Translations under genes and position numbers: made by a program
Notes under the pieces: model-generated
Seen by the model: the letters and a program-made list of their open reading frames with translations, nothing else
Database searches by the model: none
Told to the model about the DNA's origin: nothing
Part shown: in pieces, positions 42,901 through 52,003 of the stretch
Position numbering within the stretch: the stretch's first letter is position 1
Layout: every line of letters starts with the position of its first letter
DNA from: Cotesia glomerata
Taxonomy: Eukaryota > Arthropoda > Insecta > Hymenoptera > Braconidae
Direction of reading: 5' to 3'
Length of the DNA: 64,000 nucleotides
NCBI RefSeq assembly: GCF_020080835.1
Contig: NC_058165.1
Coordinates: forward strand, 17,911,915 to 17,975,914

Positions 42901-44606
42901 GGGTACTCAAATGAAAGCTCTCGATAAGTGTAATATCGGGATGAGCTTATATCTTTAAAAATGTCAATAGTTCACAAGATACAATGTAATTTCTTAATTA
43001 TTGACATTTTCAGGTCATATAAGCTTACTAGACCATTTAAGTACCCACATGGCAATTTTTATATATTTTATATATATGGTATTTGTGAAATATGTAAATA
43101 TATAAAATATATGAAATATTGATGTGGGTACTCAAATGAAAGCTCTCGATGAGTATAATATCGGGATGAGCTTATGTCTTTAAAAATATCAATAGTTCAC
43201 AAGATGCCAGGTCATTTTTTAATTATTGACATTTTTAGTGATATAAGCTGATCCCGATGTCACACTCATCAAGACCTTTCATTTAAGTACCCACATGGCA
43301 ATTTTTATATATTTTATATATATGGTATTTGTAAAATATATAAATATATAAAATATATGAAAAATTGATGTGGGTACTCAAATGAAAGCTCTCGATAAGT
43401 GTAATATCGGGATGAGCTTATTTCTTTAAAAATATCAATAGTTCACAAGATGCCAGGTCATTTCTTAATTATTGACATTTTTAGTGATATAAGCTCATCC
43501 CGATGTCACACTCATCAAGACCTTTCATTTAAGTACCCACATGGCAATTTTTATATATTTTCTATATATGGTATTTGTGAAATATATAAATATATAAAAT
43601 ATATGAAAAATTGATGTGGGTACTCAAATGAAAGCTCTCTATAAGTGTAATATCGGGATGAGCTTATATCTTTAAAAATATCAATAGTTCACAAGATACA
43701 AGGTCATTTCTTAATTATGTATCTAGAGATAGAGGATTTTTAAATGCAGCCTAAATACATATTATAATTAGAAACAAAATTTTTCTTATTCTCTAATAAT
43801 ATATATTATTAATAAAAATATTTATTTTTAATTATTTATAAATAAAATTAATTTTTGACTTGCAGTTGGTGATGCGTGTAAAAGGTGCTGTCGGATGAAT
43901 CTTAATGAAACGTGCTTCCCAATTGATCCTCCAGATTTATTACCTGATGGTACTCCATGTATTCAAGGTTTCTGTAATAAGGTATTAAATTTTTAATTTT
44001 CTATCAAATAAAATTTAATATAATATACATAACAATTTTAATTATAATTTTTTTTAAATTTTATTCATATTAAATTTAAAAAATATTATTTATAATAATT
44101 TTTTAAAATATTATTTATAATAATTTTTTAAAATATTATTTATAATAATTTTTTAAAATATTATTTATAATAATTTTTTAAAATATTATTTATAATAATT
44201 TTTTAAAATATTATTTTTAAAAATTTTTAAAAATTTTATTTATAATAATTTTTTTTGGCTCAATTAAAATTTAAAACTAAATTAAAAAAAATTTTTTTTT
44301 CAGGGAATTTGTGAAAAAACAATCCAGGATGTAGTTGAGCGTTTTTGGGACATAATAGAAGACATAAACATCAACAAAGTGATAAGATTTCTAAAAGACA
44401 ACATAGTCGGAGCAGTAATTATCTGCACAGCTATAATATGGATCCCCGCGAGCTGCGTGGTCAGTTACATTGACAGCCGTCGCTCGAAAGAGAACGACAA
44501 AAAATGGAGATGGAAGAACACGGATCAACTGATCCATCCAGACGATCAGCGACAAGTGATTCATGTCGGGTTACCAAGACGCCTCGAGCAATCCAAAGTT
44601 ACTTAG
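31322..44606 (+). CDS. ADAM17: ADAM17/TACE metalloprotease, whole gene
   Basis: Join 31322-31382, 35205-35826, 39042-40189, 43866-43981, 44304-44606: 2250 nt, 749 aa, every junction GT/AG and in phase. A type I membrane sheddase. Signal peptide (residues 1-20); prodomain with cysteine switch PKTCGYIK (Cys184); furin site SRTKR/Q (about 227-232) spanning the exon 2/3 junction; reprolysin domain with zinc motif [12 protein letters not shown] at about 419-430 and the Met-turn further on; disintegrin and cysteine-rich region (CGNLRVEGDEECD, RNSPCC-like NSPCCQNC); membrane-proximal part with CEKTIQDVVERFWD; transmembrane helix about 683-705; a 45-residue basic tail, much shorter than the human one. 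Phe and Trp replace Leu and Phe around the zinc motif compared with vertebrate TACE. Exon 2 is present twice; the 34385 copy is frameshifted. Confidence 0.92.
31383..32370 (+). other. ADAM17 intron 1, first part
   Basis: AT-rich family copies in both orientations. No exon seen. Confidence 0.75.
32371..34250. repeat. Palindromic ~246-bp satellite, locus 2 (ADAM17 intron 1)
   Basis: About seven inverted pairs of the TGTGGGTACTCAAATGAAAG / CTTTCATTTGAGTACCCACA unit. It starts with CTAGCAACCTTGCAATCACT, the same leader seen at 41025 and (inverted) near 54770, and ends at TATGTATCTAGAGATAA like loci 3 and 4. Confidence 0.88.
34385..35006 (+). pseudogene. Duplicate of ADAM17 exon 2, frameshifted
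   Basis: Near-identical to 35205-35826 with matching intron flanks (34306-35085 against 35127-35905). It lacks one A after GAGAGG (about 34607), has an extra GA that destroys the cysteine-switch codon (about 34872), and further indels near 34890-34995. The sequence also diverges by small indels after the exon. Either a fresh tandem duplication or an uncorrected-read artefact. Confidence 0.85.
35205..35826 (+). CDS. ADAM17: ADAM17 exon 2 (prodomain)
   Basis: Acceptor TTTCCAG (ends 35204); HTLHQNLKYYETLHVRHLEH through the prodomain to PKTCGYIKE, an acidic stretch, and donor TCAAG/GTTTGA. Phase 1 in, phase 2 out, matching neighbours. Skipping the 34385 copy gives a normal ADAM17. Confidence 0.88.
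36002..36417. mobile_element. S repeat with ACACGGAAAAAA end
   Basis: ACACGGAAAAAAGTAAACTG, then alternating TACTATTTAAAC-type words. Homologous to 55788-56094 and 62614-62893. The end resembles the inner element at 16572. Cut short on the right by the R1 foldback. Confidence 0.65.
36915..36987. repeat. (AT)n microsatellite
   Basis: Pure TA dinucleotides abutting the left end of the solo LTR, with a shorter continuation at 37555-37574. Confidence 0.9.
36988..37554. mobile_element. Probable solo LTR, 567 bp
   Basis: Starts TGTCGGAG and ends TTTTTCCGACA (TG...CA with a short inverted TGTCGGA/TCCGACA). AATAAATAATTGAATAAACG lies near its end as a polyadenylation region. Inserted in an AT microsatellite, so the target duplication cannot be verified. 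Confidence 0.6.
39042..40189 (+). CDS. ADAM17: ADAM17 exon 3 (catalytic, disintegrin, cysteine-rich)
   Basis: Acceptor ATTTCAG; begins TKRQAETYEYTPTKTRCPLL. Holds [43 protein letters not shown], and the cysteine-rich block to SCMCDI, then donor GTAAGT. Confidence 0.93.
40190..41024 (+). other. ADAM17 intron 3, first part
   Basis: Two tandem-like copies of the GAGAGCCGTAGCCACC repeat (about 40560-40740 and 40800-40970). Its minus strand carries GTTCGATTCCC-like B-box words, hinting at a tRNA-derived origin. No exon. Confidence 0.6.
41025..43735. repeat. Palindromic ~246-bp satellite, locus 3 (ADAM17 intron 3)
   Basis: Seven or eight units, the most regular array: 60-codon ORF starts recur at 41985, 42231 and 42477, exactly 246 bp apart. 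Interrupted by an R element at 41207-41843. Leader and exit sequences match loci 2 and 4. Confidence 0.9.
41207..41843. mobile_element. R element, short copy
   Basis: GCACGCCTCATAGCGCGAAG at 41207; the right end GCGTTATGAGGCGTG is the inverted terminus. A single arm plus remnants, about 640 bp, inserted in a satellite unit. Confidence 0.8.
43866..43981 (+). CDS. ADAM17: ADAM17 exon 4 (cysteine-rich, membrane-proximal)
   Basis: IGDACKRCCRMNLNETCFPI then GTPCIQGFCNK, flanked by CAG and GTATTA. Confidence 0.92.
44060..44250 (+). repeat. 26-bp AT tandem repeat, ~7 copies
   Basis: AAAATATTATTTATAATAAT plus TTTTTT repeated in ADAM17 intron 4. Confidence 0.85.
44304..44606 (+). CDS. ADAM17: ADAM17 exon 5 (stalk, transmembrane, tail)
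   Basis: GICEKTIQDVVERFWDIIED, helix IVGAVIICTAIIWIPASCVV, basic tail, TAG. Confidence 0.92.
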   Translation, partial: GICEKTIQDVVERFWDIIEDININKVIRFLKDNIVGAVIICTAIIWIPASCVVSYIDSRRSKENDKKWRWKNTDQLIHPDDQRQVIHVGLPRRLEQSKVT

Positions 44607-44988
44607 TTACTTTATTATTACATTGACAAAGAGATAAGAGCAAGATCTAGTCAGTCTTTACTCGATCAAGGTATTCTCTCTTTACCTAATTAAATAATTG
44701 TGTTCACTCTTTTTATATTTACTATTTATTATTATAAATTATAAGAGAACATTCCTTGCCATCTGAAGATCAAGTCAGATAAAATTGTCCTTCAGACTCA
44801 TCATTCCAAATTGCCAATTAAATATTCTGAATTAATAATCATGATCTCTCTTAGTAATTGTTATTTTCTTCAACTAGTCAGAAGAACAAATGTTACTTTT
44901 CTTTTTTTTTTAAGAATTCATTTTTTAATTTTGTAAATTTTAAAATATATTCATATAATAACTGTGTAAATATTTAAATAATATATTG

Positions 44989-44994
44989 AATAAA
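44989..44994 (+). terminator. Possible ADAM17 polyadenylation signal
   Basis: AATAAA 383 bp after the ADAM17 stop and 207 bp before the hexosaminidase start codon. Confidence 0.45.
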
Positions 44995-45200
44995 TCATTT
45001 TAAAATTTTTATTTTGTCTATTAAATTATTTTCACCGCCTCTAATTATTTTTTTTTTTTTTATAATTGTCTTCACTTAAATCCCCTCCATTTTTCAGATT
45101 ATTTATAGAAATATGACTAAGTATTTATTATACCCTACACCGGCAAACGCTAGTTTACTCGACAAGTCTTAGATATTTCTAATAAAAATCTTTGCATAAA

Positions 45201-45259
45201 ATGATTTATTTTATTATTATTACTTTAGCTTTACAAAGTTTTGTTGAAGCTCACTTCAG
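45201..45259 (+). CDS. Hexosaminidase exon 1 (signal peptide)
   Basis: ATG at 45201, hydrophobic core, donor CAG/GTAAAT, phase 2; the first base of exon 2 completes a serine codon. Confidence 0.75.
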
Positions 45260-48200
45260 GTAAATTTTTTATTTAATTAATTACTAAAATTTTTTGATAC
45301 TAACTTTAGAAATTAATTATTAAAAAAATAATAAAACTAAAATTAGCTGACTTAAAAACTTTTTTTTTTATTTTATTATAAATTAGAAAAAAAAATATTT
45401 ATTAAAAATTGTACTTAACATTTAAAATTTTTTTTTTTTTGGATAATAATTTAAATAAACAAAATTATGAAAATTAAGTTAGCCATCTAATTTTTTTTTA
45501 TTAAAAAAATTATTACAAAAAAAAAGTTCATTTTTAAAAAATTTAAGTGCAATTTTTTAAAAATATTATTTAGTTCTAATTTAATAATTAAAAAAAAAAT
45601 TAACAATAGTAGTATAAAAAATTATAAAAATTTTTAGGTACAGGCTAATTTAATTTTCATAAAAAAATGAAGCTCTAGTTAACTGAAAGAAATTTTTTTA
45701 TAATTTTATAACAATTAAATTATTATGAAAAAAATTTTTAAAAAAAATTCCACAAGAGAAAATTAGAAAAAATTTTTTCAAGTATTTTTTTTTTTAATTA
45801 AAAAAAATGACAGCTGACTTCAGTATCATGAAAAAAAAAATATTTTTAAAAAATTGCATCTAGAATTTTTTTAATTTTCTGGGTCAATTTTTTTAATTAA
45901 TTTTTTTCAATAAAAAAAATTCTAAAAATTTGTATGTCAGCTAATTTAATTTTCTTGCTAATTTTAGTAATATAAAAAAATGAGCACTTGTAATTTTTTT
46001 AATTTTTATAAATTGTAAATTATTTTTTAGTTTATTTTATTTAATTATAAGAACTGTCAAAATTATTTCATTAAATGAAATTTAATCTTAATCTAATAAT
46101 GTCAATATAAACATTGAATTTTTTTAAACAAAAAATCTTAATAAAAGAATATGAAAATTAATTTAACAGGTATTTAATAATTTTTAGAATTTTTTAACAA
46201 ATAAATTATGGAAAAAAAAATTGACATCTAGAAATTTGATAAAATTATAAATGAAATTTTTTTCAAAATAATTTTTTAGAAAAAATTTATCTATTAAATA
46301 AAATTAAAGAATTATCAAGTGACTGTTGACTTTACTGTCATTAAAAAATTTTAAAACATAAATTGTTTTTATAATCCGAACAAAAACAGTTTCACTGTAA
46401 AAAAATCGCGCCAAGTCCACGTTCATAAGATTATTAAGAAAAAAAAAATTTGTTTTTTTCTTTACAAAAATATATAAAATAAAAAAATAAAAAAATCCAA
46501 GTAACCGATATGATTGTTTATGATTTTCGGAAGTTAAAAAAAATTTTGTTACAAATTTAAAAATTAAAAAAAAAATTTGGAACGTATTTAGTGTGCTCGG
46601 TTGCAAAATATTTTACTTTTAATGAAATTCGTAAAATCTATTTAAGGTAAAAGCCCCAATAGATGATCACGTACCAGTATATGATCACTCCATGTATTTG
46701 TATATCTATATTCACAAATATAGGTATACAAATACATGGAGTGATCATATACTGGTACATGATCATCTATTGGGGCGTTTACCTTACTAGGACTTTAAAA
46801 AAATTGAAATACACAATGACGCACACCAAGTACGTTCCAAAATTTTTTTCTTAATTTTTAAATTTATAACAAAATTTTTTTTAACTTCCGAAAATCATAA
46901 ACAATCATATCGGTTACTTGGATTTTTAACTTCCCGCTAAGAAAATCGAAGATTTTCAAAAATTGGCAAGTTATTGTTTTCACCCCGTTTTGCAAAAATC
47001 GAGTTTTCATCAGATCTCGACGTTTGAAGGTCACAGAAAGCTTCCCTGACTATCCCCGTGAGGTTGTCAGATTTTGAAAACTATTTGGACCGATTCAGAT
47101 CAATAGATTTTGAGAAATCTTCAAAAAACTGAAAAAAAATTTTTTTTTAAATGTTGTTTTTTTGGAATAACTTTTAAACGGCTTTATCGATAAACTTCAA
47201 AAACTAATCCGCCCTTAAGCTTGAAAAACCACGTCGATCGCCACCAGTCCGCTCAAAATCCGTTGATTCGTTCGAGAGATATCGTGAACGAAAGAAAACC
47301 GAAAAAAGTGTTTTTTCGGAATAACTCCGAAATTCCTAGCGCAATCAATTTAAAATTTAAGATTCTTTGTGAGGCTTAAAAAACTGCGTCGAATGCTGTC
47401 AACAGCGTGAAAATTGGTTTATTCATTCAAAAGTTATTGCGGTTTAAAAATTCAAAAAATAGTGTCTTATCAAATCTCTATCAGACTTTTGAGCTCAAAA
47501 AGCTCAAAAGCATAGGAAAGCAATCTATTTGAGCTCGGAGAGCTCAAAATAACCCATAAATTGTATTTTTAAGCTCGAAGAGCTCAAAAACATCATTGGT
47601 GCAATTTTAAGCGCCTAAGTATGGAATTAGCGGGAAGTTGCAGGGATGGCCTTCAGGGTCAACCGTTTTCCTAATTTTTTTATTTTTTTATTTTATATAT
47701 TTTTGTAAAGAAAAAAACAAATTTTTTTTTTCTTAATAGTCTTATGAACGTGGACTTGGCGCGATTTTTTTACAGTGAAACTGTTTTTGTTCGGATTTTA
47801 GTATTTTTTATAATTATAATAAAAATTTACAATTGGTACTAACTTAAATCTGGCGTTGGTTGCATTTTTTATAGCAAACTATCCCCTTGAAACTACAGTT
47901 TATGTAAAAATAATTCCAGCGCACCCTGGCGGGTGTAGATGCAAGCTGTGAAATATCTTTTTTTAACTGTAGTTTCCCATCTAATGAAGGATTACTATGC
48001 ATTCTCAAATTATTTAGTCTGTGGCAGATCACTTTGCCCATCGAAAAAAAGTCAGGATCGAAATTTTTGCGTTGCTATAGTTTGTGCTGATTAAATTTAA
48101 TAATTTCAATTAGATTAATTGTTATAAGTGAATATAATTAATTAATAACAGTTAAATAAAGTATGAATTACTGTTATAATATACAATTTAGGAAAAAAAA

Positions 48201-49539
48201 GTACGGTAGAATTAAATAAAATTTTGCAACCTCAAAATACCGTTCTGCTTACAGTAAACACAGTCGGTAGTCTGGCGCTCCGTTTGCAGCAGATTTGAAC
48301 GGAACTTGGCGCCAGATTCTACCGAATCACGGAACTTGGCGCCAGATTCTACCGAATCTGTGGATTACTGATTGATAAAAAAAATAAAAAAAAAATAAAA
48401 AATAGTAAGTATTTTCTGGTAAGATTGTTTGAACAACTTTTAGGCGCAAAATAAAATTATCTGTCAGATTTAACCTTGATTTTGTTCACAATGAACCAAA
48501 AAAATTATTAATGAATAGAATAAATGTGTATTTAATCTATTTTAATATGCTCATTACCAGCTAAGTAAATTAACGTAAGCTACATAACTACAAATATCAC
48601 TTGTGATTAATCAAAATCTAGCAATTATCAATTAAACACCTGCACTATAAAATAGAATTATAAAATGACAGGTCTTCAATTGATAATTATGAATAGTTTT
48701 TTTTTCATGAAAAGAAATTTGATAATTTTTTAAGATATAAACTACTGCAAAAAAATTGACTTAGAAAATTTAAAAAAATTAAAAATAAATAAAAAAAAGT
48801 TAAATAAAATAAAAAATGATTATGAAAATAAAATTAGCCGACATCTAAAAATTAGTATTACTTTTTTAATTAAAGAATTATAACAAAAAAAAAAAAAAAT
48901 TTTTTTTCATTTGTTAAAAACTTCAAAAACTATAAGTGCAATTTTTTAAAAAAATTTTTGAGTTATAATTTAATAAATTAAGGAAAATAAAAAAATCAAA
49001 AATGTCAGCTAACCTTATTATTATAAAATGATTAAGTGATCGCTAACTTTAATGTCATTTTTTTTTTATAAAATTAAAAAAATATTTCTTCTCATTAAAA
49101 CAAATAAAATTTCAGCTCACCGTGGCATTATCAATGTACAAACAATCGGTGTAAAAAATCAGAACTAACTCCAGAAGTTAGTTCTCCAAGATCCCTAGAA
49201 GCTTGTCAGCTTCTTTGTGGTACAGGATCTTTGTTACCAATTCCCACAGGAGATGTCTCTCTAGGTAATTCTCTGGGGGTTATAAACCCTAAACAAATAA
49301 GACTTTCCCACTTGCCGCATCCAGACTCAGAAATTGGCCAGCTTTTGAAGGTTATTGTCCATTCTCTGAGAAGAAATGTCAACAAACTGGGAAGAAATGT
49401 TAACAAACAAGAACAAAATGAAGGTTGTAGCCTTGAAATAAAAATCAGGGGGCTGAGTGACAACAGAACAACTTTGAAGTTAGACACAAAAGAGAGTTAC
49501 TCTTTAAAGATCCACCAACACAACAGTTCTTCAATCCAG
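45201..49539 (+). CDS. Beta-N-acetylhexosaminidase (GH20), 5' part: exons 1-2
   Basis: Join 45201-45259 and 49116-49539. Exon 1 is a signal peptide (MIYFIIITLALQSFVEAHFR). Exon 2 reads SPWHYQCTNNRCKKSELTPE, CQLLCGTGSLLPIPTGDVSL and ends KESYSLKIHQHNSSSIQ: the N-terminal zincin-like domain of insect chitooligosaccharidolytic hexosaminidases (the W-x-C-x-NNRC and LCG...P-PTG words are typical). Phase 0 at 49539 fits VIIRGQSYFGVRNGLETLSQ of exon 3, which occurs on the minus strand at 55747 and, damaged, on the plus strand at 62929. With exons 3-5 the protein is 594 aa, the usual family length. It removes terminal GlcNAc from chitin oligomers or N-glycans after secretion or in lysosomes; the subgroup is not determined. 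Confidence 0.85.
45260..46374 (+). other. Hexosaminidase intron 1, first part
   Basis: AT-rich family copies in both orientations. No gene. Confidence 0.7.
46645..46784. mobile_element. 140-bp hairpin MITE with TA duplication
   Basis: AGGTAAAAGCCCCAATAGAT at 46645 and TATTGGGGCGTTTACCT ending at 46784; the arms pair almost completely around a short loop. TA on both sides; P copy 4 shows the empty site AAATCTATTTACTAGGA (complement at 50637-50653). Confidence 0.9.
46927..47672 (-). mobile_element. CCCGC element, copy C
   Basis: TAACTTCCCGCTAAG to CAACCGTTTTCCTAATTTTT. Shorter than copies A and B: the (GT)n and its surroundings (the AGGTTGTCA... region) are deleted. It splits P copy 3 at GGATTTTT/ATTTTTTT. 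Confidence 0.82.
47796..48364 (+). mobile_element. Q repeat, copy 3
   Basis: As at 25268-25890, ending GATTCTACCGAATCTGTGGA, with a short duplicated end (ACGGAACTTGGCGCC twice). Confidence 0.8.
48365..49115 (+). other. Hexosaminidase intron 1, last part
   Basis: Unassigned sequence, then AT-rich family copies to the TTTCAG acceptor at 49111-49115. No other exon. Confidence 0.65.
49116..49539 (+). CDS. Hexosaminidase exon 2 (N-terminal domain)
   Basis: 141 codons plus a split codon, bounded by TTTCAG and CAG/GTAATC. Cysteine pattern C-x5-C and C-x3-C. An open stretch continues to 49557 but the donor at 49540 restores the family alignment. Confidence 0.88.
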
Positions 49540-49627
49540 GTAATCAATGATATTTAATTTAGCTGCCACTTGACAATTTTTTAATTAATAAACAATAAAT
49601 TAGATCAAAAAGATAATTTTTAAAAAT

Positions 49628-49700
49628 TCCACTAGGTGGCTACGGCTCTCATAGTTAGAATTTTAAAATCTGAGTATTTAAGAAGATCCACGCAAAGTAG
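49628..49700 (-). repeat. GAGAGCCGTAGCCACC repeat, inverted copy
   Basis: CCACTAGGTGGCTACGGCTC followed by TCATAGTTAGAATTTTAAAA, the complement of the repeat at 20983 and 40673. Confidence 0.75.
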
Positions 49701-49770
49701 TCAAATTTTTAAAACTTCCTGAAAATTTGTAAATTTAATCTACGTAAGCTAATGATTAATAAAAAAATTA

Positions 49771-49815
49771 GAAAAACGGTAGACCCTGAAGGCCAACTGT
49801 GCAACTTCCCGCTAA
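49771..49815 (+). mobile_element. CCCGC element, copy D, cut by an assembly gap
   Basis: First 45 bp only: GAAAAACGGTAGACCCTGAA to CAACTTCCCGCTAA, then N. Same orientation as the half-element that begins at 59005. Confidence 0.85.
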
Positions 49816-49915
49816 NNNNNNNNNNNNNNNNNNNNNNNNNNNNNNNNNNNNNNNNNNNNNNNNNNNNNNNNNNNNNNNNNNNNNNNNNNNNNNNNNNNNN
49901 NNNNNNNNNNNNNNN
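49816..49915. other. Assembly gap (100 N)
   Basis: Exactly 100 N, a conventional unknown-length scaffold gap. Any apparent ORF across it is meaningless. Confidence 0.99.
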
Positions 49916-51451
49916 CTGTGTTTACTGTAAAAGCAGCAGAACGGTATTTTGAGGTTGCAAAATTTTATTTAATTCTACGGTACTTTTTTTCCTAAATTGT
50001 ATATTATAACAGTAATTCATACTTTTATTTGACTGTTATTAATTAATTATCTTCACTTATAACAATTAATCTACTTGAAATTATTAAATTTAATCAGCAC
50101 AAACTATAGCAACATAAAAAATTTCGATCCTGACTTTTTTTCGATGGGCAAAGTGATCTGCCACAGACTAAATAATTCGAGAATGCATAGTAATCCTTCA
50201 TTAGATGGGAAACTACAGTTAAAAAAGATATTTCACAGCTTGCATCTACACCCGCCGGGGTGCGCTGGAGTATTTTTACATAAACTGTAGTTTCAAAGGG
50301 GACTAGTTTGCTATAAAAATGCAACCAACGCGAGATTTAAGTTGGTACCAATTGTAAATTTTTATTATAATTACAAAAAATACTAAAATCCGAACAAAAA
50401 CAGTTTCACTGTAAAAAATCGCGCCAAGTCCACGTTCATAAGAATATTAAGAAAAAAAAATTTGTTTTTCTTTACAAAAGTATATAAAAATAAAAAATAA
50501 AAAATCAAGTAACCGATATGATTGTTTATGATTTTCGGAAATTAAAAAAAATTGTGTTATAAATTTAAAAATTAAGAAAAAAATTTTGGAACGTACTTGG
50601 TGTGCGTCATTGTGTATTTCAATTTTTTTAAAGTCCTAGTAAATAGATTTTACGAATTTCATTAAAAGTAAAATATTTTGCAACCGCACACACTAAATAC
50701 GTTCCAAAATTTTTTTTCTTAATTTTTAAATTTATAACACAATTTTTTTTAATTTCCGAAAATTATAAACAATCATATCGGTTACTTGGATTTTTTAATT
50801 TTTTTATTTTATATATTTTTGTAAAGAAAAAAAACAAATTTTTTTTTTTCTTAATAGTCTTATGAACGTGGACTTGGCGCGATTTTTTACAGTGAAACTG
50901 TTTTTGTTCGGATTTTAGTATTTTTTGTAATTATAATAAAAATTTACAATTGGTACCAACTTAAATCTCGCGTTGGTTGCATTTTTTATAGCAAACTATC
51001 CCCTTGAAACTACAGTTTATGTAAAAATAATTCCAGCGCACCCTGGCGGGTTTAGATTCAATCTGTGAAATATCTATTTTTAACTGTAGTTTCCCATCTA
51101 ATGAAGGATTACTATGCATTCTCGAATTATTTAGTCTGTGGCAGATCACTTTGCCCATCGAAAAAAAATCAGGATCGAAATTTTTGCGTTGCTATAGTTT
51201 GTGCTGATTAAATTTAATAATTTCAAGTAGATTAATTGTTATAAGTGAATATAATTAATTAATAACAGTCAAATAAAGTATGAATTACTGTTATAATATA
51301 CAATTTAGGAAAAAAAAGTACCGTAGAATTAAATAAAATTTTGCAACCTCAAAATACCGTTCTGCTTACAGTAAACACAGTCGGTAGTCTGGCGCTCCGT
51401 TTGCAGCAGATTTGAACGGAACTTGGCGCCAGATTCTACCGAATCTGTGGA
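49916..51451. mobile_element. Complete Q'-P-Q palindromic composite (1.5 kb)
   Basis: Q inverted (49916-50388), P copy 4 (50389-50912), Q direct (50913-51451). The two Q arms mirror each other and P is itself a foldback, so the unit is a nearly perfect 1.5-kb palindrome whose missing left tip is in the gap. Ends TCTACCGAATCTGTGGA. No ORF. Confidence 0.85.
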
Positions 51452-51776
51452 TTTTTCTTATCCGAAAAATTTAAATTTTCACATATAAGCGTGCAAACAC
51501 TCTCTAAAAACTCAAAAGAGCATTTTTTGGAGCTTTTCTGTCCGCGCCAAATTTTTTATACGCTTTTTTGGCTCTGCAGAGCCAGAAAGGCGTAGATGTT
51601 GAGATGCGCCCTTCTGGCATTAGTAACGCGAGGTATTTTTGTGTTTAAAATACTATAATTTAGTGATATTTTTCACTCAAATCAAAACAACGTTCAAAAA
51701 GTTTTCATTTGTCGGCCGGTGTTATAAAGAAAATAAGTCAATATTATCTCCTAAAAATTTTAATATTCTTATTCTT
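51452..51776. other. 3' flank of the hexosaminidase gene
   Basis: Between Q and the stop codon; includes a TTTTTTGGCTCTGCAGAGCC hairpin near 51565-51588. No gene; the 3' UTR is expected here on the minus strand. Confidence 0.5.
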
Positions 51777-52003
51777 CTAACAAAGACCTTGATTTAACCT
51801 ACACCACTCAGGTTCTAAGCTATCAGCCCTAATTCCTCGCTTAACTAATCGCTCGCGATGAAGAAGCATCCGTTGTTCGAAGCTTCTCCAAGAAGTTTCC
51901 GGCTCGGCCCACAATCTTTCCGCCAGAGCTGCCGATCTTGGCCACAGGCGTGGGTCTACAGAAGTGCTGTCAGTTTGTTCTGTCCACAGTGCAGCTTCGC
52001 CAC
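51777..52003 (-). CDS. Hexosaminidase exon 5
   Basis: GGEAALWTEQTDSTSVDPRL, then the conserved WPRSAALAERLW, to the stop. Confidence 0.9.

Larger units (their letters stand above)
46375..47795. mobile_element. P foldback element, copy 3, with two insertions
   Basis: Ends as in the other copies. It holds a 140-bp TA-flanked MITE (46645-46784) and a CCCGC element (46927-47672); removing both restores the P sequence seen at 50389-50912. Confidence 0.82.

Noticed and set aside
49752..49952. ORF across the N gap (also 58828-59127)
   Set aside because: Includes 100 unknown bases.
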